This document shows positions 1 through 6,361 of a DNA stretch of 61,596 nucleotides, one piece after another. Each line of letters begins with the position of its first letter. Positions within the stretch are counted from its first letter, which is position 1. The stretch is from a virus, in IMG/VR virus record IMGVR_UViG_3300005366_000004, positions 1 to 61,596 of that record. One strand, 5' to 3'. The notes beneath the pieces are model-generated. The model saw nothing but the letters and a program-made list of their open reading frames with translations. It made no database searches and was not told the origin of the DNA. A program made the position numbers and the translations under genes.

Positions 1-337
1 GGAAGCGATGGAAGAAGCGGCCCGAGTAATTGAGGCTTTGAAGCCAGCGGAATACGGGAACGGAACGATTGTCCGCTTGCGTCGAGCACACGCCGCCCTC
101 TCCGCTCCCTTGCCGAAGGATGCGCAGCCCGAGCCGTGGCGCATTGGCAGCCCGCCAGAAAAGGGATGGTACGACACTAAGCGCGACACCGATGGAATCG
201 AGGTAACCCTGTGGTGGAACGGTAAGCGGTGGAAGGCCTCGCCACACAGCCCCGAAGGCATCTGGTTGGATGAGCGCCGGAAGTACAGACCGGCCACCAC
301 CCAAGCAGCACAAGACAAGGAGCATGGGCATGACTGA
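1..337 (+). CDS. Hypothetical phage protein, 3' part of a gene spanning the window ends
   Basis: The frame is open from base 2, so the ATG at 8 is probably internal. Joined to the right end, the reading frame runs from ATG 61487 through 61596 and on to 337 without a stop, giving 148 residues. The C-terminal half has a Trp-rich stretch (residues WRIGSPPEKGWYDTKRD, then TLWWNGKRWK) that looks like a small beta domain. I do not recognise a family. It overlaps the next gene by a few bases, as expected in an early phage operon. It lies near the end of the PL operon, between the HNH insertion and the excisionase. Confidence 0.75.
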   Translation, partial: EAMEEAARVIEALKPAEYGNGTIVRLRRAHAALSAPLPKDAQPEPWRIGSPPEKGWYDTKRDTDGIEVTLWWNGKRWKASPHSPEGIWLDERRKYRPATTQAAQDKEHGHD

Positions 338-950
338 CGCAGTGCGCAGGGAGTTTGAAGAGTGGCAGGCGCAGCAAGACCCACGCAGCTACCCGAAGGA
401 GCGACAAGCGTTCGAGGCTGGCTACGCCGCAGGCCGAGCAGCAGCGGAAGCGGATAGGGAGATGATGATGCAACTGAAGCGGCAGAACAAAAAGCTGCAG
501 CAGTCCCTCGCTTACGCAGAGAGTCAGGCATCAGAGTACCGCGCCAGATATGACGCGCAAACGAACGGGCTTCGTAGGGTCATGGCAGAACTGGCAGAGG
601 CGCAGAAGGATGCGCAGAGATGGCGGGAGTTCTGCGCGTCGGTCAAACAGGCGCTCGCGGGTGGCTTTGGATATGCGCCGCTATGGGGTGAAGACGAGCG
701 CCTATTTGCCAATATCATTTCGCAGCGTCGCGGAGAGGGCCAAGTCAAGGTGGAATTCTGGTACGACGCGCCGAACGAGATCATAAATGACCTGGACGCC
801 GCCATCAGTGCTTTAACGGGAGCAGATAAGAACGGGCCGGAACCGGCCCAGCTTGAGGACGTGAATCATGCAGTACCCAGTAAAGAGCGAAGCGGTGATG
901 GCAATCTGCCGGACACGATGGGCAGGCCAAATCGAGTGGCCGAAAGTTGA
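330..950 (+). CDS. Hypothetical coiled-coil early protein
   Basis: About 206 residues from the ATG at 330, chosen because AAGGAG at 317-322 is 7 nt upstream; an in-frame ATG at 324 is too close to it. The middle (roughly residues 30-110) is rich in Glu, Arg, Gln and Ala with heptad character, so a coiled coil is likely. A more globular segment follows (FGYAPLWGEDERLFANIIS). No enzyme motif is visible. Function unknown. Confidence 0.7.
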   Translation: MTDAVRREFEEWQAQQDPRSYPKERQAFEAGYAAGRAAAEADREMMMQLKRQNKKLQQSLAYAESQASEYRARYDAQTNGLRRVMAELAEAQKDAQRWREFCASVKQALAGGFGYAPLWGEDERLFANIISQRRGEGQVKVEFWYDAPNEIINDLDAAISALTGADKNGPEPAQLEDVNHAVPSKERSGDGNLPDTMGRPNRVAES

Positions 951-1086
951 CCCGTGCGAAGGATGTCCACTGCTCAGTAAGTGCGAAGACGCGCCGGAGG
1001 AATCAGGCATCGAGCCTTATCTTCTCTGGCTGGTGGAAATCAATATGGAAGCGGAACGGATTGAGAAGGAAGCGAGGAGGAATTAG
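868..1086 (+). CDS. Small Cys-containing phage protein
   Basis: 72 residues. A cysteine group (CRTRW, then DPCEGCPLLSKC) could bind a metal, followed by an acidic, helical tail. It overlaps the previous gene by 83 bases in another frame. GAGG lies upstream of ATG 868; an internal ATG at 898 is an alternative start. The stop abuts the next start codon. Function unknown. Confidence 0.6.
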   Translation: MQYPVKSEAVMAICRTRWAGQIEWPKVDPCEGCPLLSKCEDAPEESGIEPYLLWLVEINMEAERIEKEARRN

Positions 1087-1299
1087 ATGAGCAAATTTGA
1101 GGAATCATCAATATATCAAGTCGGCATGCTTTACACGGAGCTTGGCAAACTGCTGACATTCCCGGATACGAGCCTTAATGACATTGCCGATTTCTGCGAT
1201 GCACATGGGTTTAGCGTTGATTTCCTGTTCAAGACGAAGGCAAAAGAGCCTGGAGATCAAGCAGAACCAGTTCAAGCCGCATCGCAGAACAAGGATTGA
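1087..1299 (+). CDS. Small hypothetical early protein
   Basis: 70 residues. The ATG directly follows the stop of the previous gene and is preceded by GAGGAGG, so the pair are likely translationally coupled. The sequence is mixed alpha with a hydrophobic centre and a polar C-terminus. No motif recognised. Confidence 0.65.
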   Translation: MSKFEESSIYQVGMLYTELGKLLTFPDTSLNDIADFCDAHGFSVDFLFKTKAKEPGDQAEPVQAASQNKD

Positions 1300-1316
1300 C
1301 GGAAGGAGATTGAGAG

Positions 1317-1592
1317 ATGATCGTAGCTGTGAAACCGCTTTACGTACAATTGGCAGATTTGCCGAAGGTGATTTCTCTAAGCACGGCGACAATAGAGAGG
1401 GAAATCAGATCAGGTGACTTCCCGAAGCCCAGGCAAATCTCAGGGCGTCGGGTGGCATGGCTGCTTAGAGAGGTGGAAGAATGGGCAGAAAAGCGCCCAG
1501 TATCCGATCTTCCACCGCCGCCAAATACTGGAAAGCCAAAGAAGGCTACCGAACAGCCGCAAGCTCTTCCAGCTTCCGATCAAGACGAGTAA
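1317..1592 (+). CDS. AlpA/MerR-type HTH protein, probable excisionase
   Basis: 91 residues. Residues 10-60 show the AlpA-like winged-helix pattern: LADLPKVISLSTATIEREI (helix-turn-helix), SGDFPKPRQI (wing), then RRVAWLLREVEEWAEKRP. Proteins of this type act as excisionases or activators in prophages. It is the last gene of the rightward PL operon and its 3' end overlaps the convergent integrase by 47 bases, the position where xis is expected. AAGGAG precedes the start. The excisionase role is inferred from family and position. Confidence 0.8.
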   Translation: MIVAVKPLYVQLADLPKVISLSTATIEREIRSGDFPKPRQISGRRVAWLLREVEEWAEKRPVSDLPPPPNTGKPKKATEQPQALPASDQDE

Positions 1593-2841
1593 GCCATTCC
1601 CGCCGCTCATTGTCGTAGGAGTGGCGGTTGTAAACACCCTTCACGCCCGGTTGCATGTGGCCGAGTACCGCCTCTGCAACCCCGTCAGGGCAGCCCATCG
1701 AGGCAAGCAACGTTCTCACTGTGCGACGCAGATCATGCGGCGACCAGCGGGTTACAGGAAGTCGCGGACGTTCTAGATCAGGGCGCGTTGAGCTATATGG
1801 TTGGTGGTAATGGACAGCATTCTGGACTATTTTCTGGCTTATCGGCTTGTCTTTCTTTCTACTCCCCGCCGGGAACAAAAAGCTTGATTTCGCAACCTCC
1901 ATTCTTCTTCGAACAACCGCCTCAGCCCGGCCAATAATTGGAACACGCAAATCAGTTGCATTCTCGTGGCGGGCATTCTTTGTCTTGCTCTTTGGAATCG
2001 TCCACCAGAACCCGTCTTTCTCTTCTGAAAGCTCTTGAGCCTCCATTGCTACAATCTCCGCCCCGCGAGTTCCGGTCCAGAGGTATATGGTCAACACATC
2101 GTGTAAAGTGCGGCTGAAGTTCGGCAGCCACCTAATCAACTCGCCGACTTCTGATGCTGACAGGACGCGCTTCGTTGTTCCAACATACTCCCCGTCTATC
2201 TTCTTACCCTTGCTCTTAATCTTCCCGTGCATGATCTGCCGCCACCAGTTCGGCGTAGAGTCTGGAAGTTTCCCGGCATCAAGGCAATAGTCCCATGCCG
2301 CCCCGAGTTCTGCCCGCAATGCTTTACACACGCCAGGCCTGTCTATGTTGGAATTGAGCAAGTCGAAAGCCTGCCCTCGGGTGAGAGTTGTTGCAGGCAA
2401 GTCAGCAAAATCCCCAAGCATGTTGTCGAACATCCAGCGCACCTCTTGCGCCCCCTTCTCCTTTCGATTCCGCTCGACATGTCCGGTGAGGTAGATTTCA
2501 CAGACTTTCCCGACAGTAAAGTCCGCTTCTTGCTTGGCTTTTTTCTCCTGCCTCACCTCGGCGGCTGCTTTCTGTCGCGCAGCCTTTTTCTCCAGCGATG
2601 GATCTTCGCCAGCTTCCCTTTTCTGGCGTAGGTCTTCCCATGCGACCATTGCCCGAACATGGGACATGGCGGGCCACTCGCCAATCTTGATCTGACGCAT
2701 CCGGCCATCCACTGGACTCTTATATCGGTATGTCCAGGTTTTGGTGCTCCGCGTAGCTTCCAGACGTAGCCCCGGACAGTCATCAATGGTAAGGTGTGCC
2801 CCCGGCTGCAGTAGCTTTGCAGCTCGTGCATCGAATTGCAT
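1546..2841 (-). CDS. int: Tyrosine integrase (P4-like)
   Basis: 431 residues, usual length for P4-type integrases. The N-terminus has the DUF4102-like DNA-binding domain (PGLRLEATRSTKTWTYRYKSPVDGRMRQIKIGEWP). A SAM-like core-binding domain follows at about 105-210. The catalytic domain keeps all key residues: Arg in TGTRGAEI, Lys in the PKSKTKN region, HDLRR, LGH and the nucleophile Tyr in VYNRHSY. It should catalyse site-specific integration and excision of the genome. It is convergent with the AlpA-like gene. GGGGA lies just upstream of the ATG. Confidence 0.97.
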   Translation of the reverse strand: MQFDARAAKLLQPGAHLTIDDCPGLRLEATRSTKTWTYRYKSPVDGRMRQIKIGEWPAMSHVRAMVAWEDLRQKREAGEDPSLEKKAARQKAAAEVRQEKKAKQEADFTVGKVCEIYLTGHVERNRKEKGAQEVRWMFDNMLGDFADLPATTLTRGQAFDLLNSNIDRPGVCKALRAELGAAWDYCLDAGKLPDSTPNWWRQIMHGKIKSKGKKIDGEYVGTTKRVLSASEVGELIRWLPNFSRTLHDVLTIYLWTGTRGAEIVAMEAQELSEEKDGFWWTIPKSKTKNARHENATDLRVPIIGRAEAVVRRRMEVAKSSFLFPAGSRKKDKPISQKIVQNAVHYHQPYSSTRPDLERPRLPVTRWSPHDLRRTVRTLLASMGCPDGVAEAVLGHMQPGVKGVYNRHSYDNERREWLTRLDRKLEELAAVR

Positions 2842-2851
2842 AATTTTCCCC

Positions 2852-2921
2852 GGCGTAGGTTTTGAGTGATATAAAATAGATGCCGGGATTTTAGCGTAGG
2901 TTCATACATAAAACCTACGCC
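2852..2921. repeat. Three GGCGTAGGTT-type repeats upstream of int (possible attP arm sites)
   Basis: GGCGTAGGTTTT at 2852-2863, GCGTAGGTT at 2894-2902, and the exact inverse AAAACCTACGCC at 2910-2921. The last two form an inverted pair with a short spacer. They begin 11 bases upstream of the integrase start codon. Repeats beside int are typical of integrase arm-type sites or an autoregulatory operator. Which of these applies cannot be told from sequence. Confidence 0.55.
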
Positions 2922-3073
2922 ATTTTGCGAAGTGTAGTGGGTGTGTTGTGATAGGCAGTGATGACAACCCACCACGCCAGCGGCAGGAATAAGAATTGAA
3001 AAATCAAGCACTTAACGAAATTTCCAAGGAAACACGCGGTTTTAGCGAGGCCGAAATTTCTAAGCATACTCCT

Positions 3074-3112
3074 ATGATGCATTAGAGGCTCCCCCCTCTG
3101 TAAACGCATCAT
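3074..3112. other. Two-part hairpin between int and the cargo operon
   Basis: ATGATGC (3074-3080) pairs with GCATCAT (3106-3112), and inside it AGAGG (3084-3088) pairs with CCTCT (3095-3099). No T-run follows, so it is not an obvious terminator. The rest of the ~360-bp gene-free stretch 2842-3205 holds the two repeat sets listed separately. Confidence 0.5.
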
Positions 3113-3122
3113 CAATGTTTAG

Positions 3123-3162
3123 AAGTTACGCCAAAAGTTACGCCGGATTTCTGGCGTAACTT
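3123..3162. repeat. AAGTTACGCC x3 repeat/palindrome, probable operator
   Basis: AAGTTACGCC occurs at 3123-3132 and 3135-3144, and its exact inverse GGCGTAACTT at 3153-3162. The last two form a perfect 10-bp palindrome with an 8-bp spacer. The set ends 43 bases before the first gene of the rightward cargo operon (3206), so it may be an operator for that operon or an arm site of the attachment region. Confidence 0.6.
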
Positions 3163-3205
3163 CCTCGCCTCCGCACGATTCCATCGAGCAACCAAGGAGG
3201 ATCAA

Positions 3206-3334
3206 ATGAACAAAAAACTAATCTCCATCGCGCTTGTGGCTGTTATTGCGCTGATTTTCGGGATCGAGTGGCTGGATCTTCGAGGCAATCAATACCTGGA
3301 CATGGTTTCTCGTGCTGTTCTTTGGGGTAAGTGA
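3206..3334 (+). CDS. 42-aa single-span membrane protein
   Basis: Reads MNKKLISIALVAVIALIFGI followed by a short polar tail. A near-perfect AAGGAGG lies 5 bases upstream of the ATG. One N-terminal hydrophobic segment suggests an inner-membrane peptide or uncleaved signal anchor. It is the first gene of the rightward cargo operon. An 11-codon ORF beginning at 3334 overlaps its stop and carries the ribosome site for the next gene. Confidence 0.65.
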   Translation: MNKKLISIALVAVIALIFGIEWLDLRGNQYLDMVSRAVLWGK

Positions 3335-3369
3335 TGCCCTTCCAGCCCGTAACCGCCATGGAGGAATAG

Positions 3370-3582
3370 ATGAGCCCAGCCAGAAAGCTAAGCACCGGTT
3401 TCGCGCCGTCCGAGTACAGTTTCGCAATGGCAATGGCAGCAATTCTCGGCACCAAACGGAAGCGCAAGCCAGTGCCGCCAACCGAAGAGGAAAAGGTCCG
3501 TATCGCGGCAGACAAGGAGCGCGCCGACTGGAACGCGGAAGTCGAGCGCCGCAAGGCTGAGAAGAAAGGGAGGAATAGATGA
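3370..3582 (+). CDS. Small basic hypothetical protein
   Basis: 70 residues with a basic centre (GTKRKRKPVPP) and a charged helical C-terminus. GGAGGAATAG precedes the ATG. It overlaps the next gene by 4 bases (ATGA). A longer ORF in another frame (3312-3560) has no ribosome site and was not used. Function unknown. Confidence 0.6.
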   Translation: MSPARKLSTGFAPSEYSFAMAMAAILGTKRKRKPVPPTEEEKVRIAADKERADWNAEVERRKAEKKGRNR

Positions 3583-4094
3583 CAACCGAACAGAATGCGA
3601 CGGAACTCAAGCCGTGCCCATTTTGCGGAGACGCAGCATCGATCTACGGCGTCGAAACTCAGAATTTCCATAGCGTCGAGTGCATAGATTGCGGGGCGTC
3701 TGGCAAAGTTTACAGATCGAAAGAAGAAGCCATCGCCGCCTGGAACAAGCGAGCACAGCAGCCGATGCAACGAGGCAATGTCCCGCTTAGTGCTGACGGC
3801 AAATCTGTTTTCATCGAAGGCTTCGGGGAAGTTGCACTTGATTACAAGGCTGGACGAGATGCGCAGCCGACGCCAGTACCAGCGGGGCAAGTGCCTGCAA
3901 TAGTGCACGATGCGCTCTTGCGGGCGTATTCAGCACTGGTCTCATGCAGCATCAAGAAAAATAGCGATTTCCGCGAAGACCAATTCTATTTCAACGAGGT
4001 CAAGGTAAGAGACGCCATGCAGGCAATCAAGCCTATCCTTGATGCGATACCAGCCGCCCCGCAGCCTGAAAGGAGGAATGATGCAAATCGTTGA
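3579..4094 (+). CDS. Lar-like restriction alleviation zinc-ribbon protein
   Basis: 171 residues. The N-terminus matches the Lar family: LKPCPFCGD (first CxxC), then HSVECIDCGASG (second CxxC) and the closing SKEEAIAAWNKRA. Lar of the Rac prophage reduces host type I restriction. Here the ribbon covers residues 10-60 and is followed by a ~110-residue extension without a known motif. GGAGGAATAG precedes the start. Restriction alleviation is inferred from the family only; many phage Lar-like proteins are untested. Confidence 0.8.
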   Translation: MTTEQNATELKPCPFCGDAASIYGVETQNFHSVECIDCGASGKVYRSKEEAIAAWNKRAQQPMQRGNVPLSADGKSVFIEGFGEVALDYKAGRDAQPTPVPAGQVPAIVHDALLRAYSALVSCSIKKNSDFREDQFYFNEVKVRDAMQAIKPILDAIPAAPQPERRNDANR

Positions 4095-4263
4095 TATAGA
4101 TTTCAGGTTCGCGGTCCCTGATAAGACCACAACGAACCCGCCTGTTCTGCAATGGCGGAAGAAGGTTCCTATTCCGTCGGAAGAAACAAAGCACATGCCG
4201 GTGCCGTACATTACCGGCTACGAATGGACCGAATGGCAGGACGTGCGGACGGAGGAGGAATGA
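4081..4263 (+). CDS. 60-aa hypothetical protein
   Basis: AGGAGG at 4071-4076 fits ATG 4081 better than the adjacent ATG 4078. Residues include a Trp-rich end (GYEWTEWQDV). It overlaps the previous gene and, by TGATG, the next one. Not recognised. Confidence 0.6.
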   Translation: MQIVDIDFRFAVPDKTTTNPPVLQWRKKVPIPSEETKHMPVPYITGYEWTEWQDVRTEEE

Positions 4264-4412
4264 TGCAAAACAAGATCGATCTCGACGAGCTTGAGGCGGC
4301 AACTTTGAAATTCTGGTCTGGCGAAATTGATATGGAAGCCTACATAGCCGCCGCGAGTCCTGCCGTTATCCTGGAGCTTATACGTATGGCAAGGGAGAAA
4401 AATGCTAGTTAA
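4263..4412 (+). CDS. 49-aa hypothetical protein
   Basis: Starts at the TGATG overlap after GGAGGAGG. Acidic, helical: KIDLDELEAATLKFWSGEID. Its 3' end overlaps the next gene. Function unknown. Confidence 0.6.
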   Translation: MQNKIDLDELEAATLKFWSGEIDMEAYIAAASPAVILELIRMAREKNAS

Positions 4413-4614
4413 TGCACATGACCATCCCGGACCAGCCTTATTCCAAGGAATCGGTTTTATGGTGATAGCTGTGTGGCTCTTTCTTAGGGCACATACTGGC
4501 GATATGAAGATGCCAAAACCCCGCGAGGAATTGCGGCCACCAAAGAAGACAAAGCGCAAAAAGTTTTGGGAGTACGCGAACGATCCCGGCAATCTCATCG
4601 AGGATGATAAATGA
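4402..4614 (+). CDS. 70-aa membrane protein
   Basis: One hydrophobic segment near the N-terminus (GIGFMVIAVWLFLRA) followed by a strongly basic tail (KPREELRPPKKTKRKKF), which by the positive-inside rule would face the cytoplasm. Overlaps both neighbours. Role unknown. Confidence 0.55.
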   Translation: MLVNAHDHPGPALFQGIGFMVIAVWLFLRAHTGDMKMPKPREELRPPKKTKRKKFWEYANDPGNLIEDDK

Positions 4615-5036
4615 TGGACATTGAAGAACTGAAGAAGCGCCTGCGCATGATGCGCAATGCAGCGGCAACCGGAGCCGCCGACGCCCTATCCCAGCTACAA
4701 GCCGAAAACAAGGAATTGGCTGCGTTCGTAATTGCATGCGGTGGATTCTGGGAGAATAGCAAGAGCAAACTCCTTGGCGATGAATCTCTGCATGCGGTTA
4801 TTGAGAGCGCATTCTCAGGGGCAGCCGAAGCCGAGAAGCTCCAAGCCGAAAACGCCGAACTGCGGCGCGAGCTGGAAGAGGCGCGGAAGGATGCGGCAAC
4901 GGAGATTGTCTCAATTGCAGAATCGAAGGGATGGGGAATGCGAAACGATGAACCGTTTGAGGATTCGGTTCGAGAAGTCTGCGATGAGTTCTTGCGCACC
5001 GCCCGCCAGCAGCAAGGCGATGACGCCAAAGGGTAG
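4611..5036 (+). CDS. Coiled-coil hypothetical protein
   Basis: 141 residues. Two coiled-coil stretches (DIEELKKRLRMMRNAA and AEKLQAENAELRRELEEARK) flank a short hydrophobic block (LAAFVIACGGFW). The start ATGA overlaps the stop of the previous gene. Similar coiled-coil proteins of unknown function are common in phage early regions. Confidence 0.6.
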   Translation: MMDIEELKKRLRMMRNAAATGAADALSQLQAENKELAAFVIACGGFWENSKSKLLGDESLHAVIESAFSGAAEAEKLQAENAELRRELEEARKDAATEIVSIAESKGWGMRNDEPFEDSVREVCDEFLRTARQQQGDDAKG

Positions 5037-5053
5037 GATACCGGAAGGGATAT

Positions 5054-5221
5054 ATGTTGAACTACGCCGCACTTCGAGAAATTGCCGATCAAATTGGAAG
5101 AAAGAAGGCGTCCCTCATGTATCCGCCTGACGACAAGCGCAGGGAGACCGAGGCTTCTCGGATTGCGGATGCGGAGTACAGAAAAATGGTAATACCGCCA
5201 CTGAAAAACAGTAACATTTAG
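5054..5221 (+). CDS. 55-aa hypothetical protein
   Basis: Reads MLNYAALREIADQIGRKKAS and onward, a charged helical protein. GGAAGGGATAT precedes the ATG. Its stop codon lies inside the AGTAAC/GTTACT palindrome at 5210-5226. Confidence 0.6.
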   Translation: MLNYAALREIADQIGRKKASLMYPPDDKRRETEASRIADAEYRKMVIPPLKNSNI

Positions 5222-5226
5222 TTACT
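5210..5226. promoter_or_regulatory. AGTAAC-ATTTA-GTTACT palindrome before the glycosyltransferase
   Basis: A 6-bp perfect inverted repeat with a 5-base spacer, followed 6 bases later by TACAAT (5233-5238), a good -10 hexamer without a clear -35. It may be an operator over a weak promoter for the glycosyltransferase, or a short transcription-pausing hairpin. Confidence 0.4.
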
Positions 5227-5279
5227 TTCTAGTACAATCCCCCTAAGGTTGACGTTTGCGCAATAACAAGGGGGATGGA

Positions 5280-6176
5280 ATGGCAAAGACTTATCTGCTT
5301 GTGCATGAGGTGAGCTATCGGTATGTGACGGCAATGGTTGATTACATCGCCGCGCAGCTAAAAAAGCATTCGCTATTAGATACGGAAATCCACTTCTGCA
5401 AATCAGTCGAAGATGTTTCGTTAGAGCAGAATTCCCTTGTCTATATCATTGGCGACCCTTTCAAGAAATTCACCAGAACAAAGAGCTGCAAATACGTATT
5501 CCTGAATTTCTCGGTGCTGTATGTGCTTGGGAATCCATTCAAATGCAGCTTCTCGGCGTTCAAGCTGATCAGGAAGAAGTGGAAGATTTTCGAGGATAAG
5601 CTGGAATGCTACGACTACGTGCTTGATTATTGGGCCGAGCAGACCGCAGTAATGCAGAAGAAAGTGTCAGTGCCGGTCAAAACCTTCCCGGTGTCGGTCG
5701 ATGTCAGGCAAGATCTGAGCGACCCAAGAAAGTACGATGTCTGCTTCGTTGGCGGCGTCACGCCTCGGCGGGCAAAGATTCTCAAGAAGCTGCAAGCCTT
5801 GGGGATCAGTGTTTCGCCGACGGAGGGCGTTGTCTTTGAGGACGTGGCAGCCGAGTCTAAGATCGTGCTGAATCTTCGCGCACGCCGCAGCAATCATCTT
5901 GAGCTACCGCGAATTGTCGGCGCGTTCGCCACCAAAGCCGCGCTGATTACCGAGCATGATCCCGCGCTAGAAAAGTTCTGCCCTGCCGACATTTACGTCT
6001 CTGCAAAATATGGCGACCTTGTGGATCAGATACAGGCATTGCTGAAGAACCCCGGTCGATTGAACGATATCGCCAGCCGCGCATATTCATGGATGGCAAA
6101 CTCTCATGCTGTTAGATGCGAACGTGAGTGGGGAAATCGCGTTCTTGAGATACACGCAGCACTCGCCGGAAAATGA
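5280..6176 (+). CDS. GT-B-type glycosyltransferase (group 1/CgeB-like), cargo gene
   Basis: 298 residues from ATG 5280; GGGGGATGG lies upstream and the longer frame from 5256 has no ribosome site. The C-terminal half looks like a GT-B nucleotide-sugar domain: YDVCFVGGVTPRRAKILKKL (start of the second Rossmann fold), KIVLNLRARRSNHLELPRIVGAFATKAALITEHDPAL, with the conserved Glu in the donor-site region. Phage glycosyltransferases modify host lipopolysaccharide (blocking superinfection) or phage DNA; which one here is unknown. No DNA-base-modification partner gene is visible, so surface modification in the lysogen is the likelier guess. It sits in the int-proximal rightward operon, a usual place for lysogenic conversion genes. 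Confidence 0.75.
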   Translation: MAKTYLLVHEVSYRYVTAMVDYIAAQLKKHSLLDTEIHFCKSVEDVSLEQNSLVYIIGDPFKKFTRTKSCKYVFLNFSVLYVLGNPFKCSFSAFKLIRKKWKIFEDKLECYDYVLDYWAEQTAVMQKKVSVPVKTFPVSVDVRQDLSDPRKYDVCFVGGVTPRRAKILKKLQALGISVSPTEGVVFEDVAAESKIVLNLRARRSNHLELPRIVGAFATKAALITEHDPALEKFCPADIYVSAKYGDLVDQIQALLKNPGRLNDIASRAYSWMANSHAVRCEREWGNRVLEIHAALAGK

Positions 6177-6361
6177 CGGAATCCGCCCTCTCCCGCCTAC
6201 AGCCCGATGAAATCTGCACTATCGTCATGTGCGACGGGACAAAACGCGACGGCGCATGGTCACCGCGTGACAACGGATTCCATTTATGCGATGGTAAGGG
6301 AGAGGGCTTCATCGCCCACAAGGATGTCTATGAGTGGTGGCCTGCTAGTGTGAAGTTTTAA
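6173..6361 (+). CDS. 62-aa hypothetical protein after the glycosyltransferase
   Basis: ATGA overlap with the glycosyltransferase stop indicates coupled translation. Sequence CDGTKRDGAWSPRDNGFHLC suggests a small beta domain. Its stop overlaps the convergent end of the M14-Kelch gene, so the two operons meet here with no spacer or visible terminator. Confidence 0.6.
   Translation: MTESALSRLQPDEICTIVMCDGTKRDGAWSPRDNGFHLCDGKGEGFIAHKDVYEWWPASVKF

Noticed and set aside
2915-3115. 66-codon minus ORF upstream of int
   Set aside because: No ribosome site, lies over the repeats and hairpins of the likely attP region.
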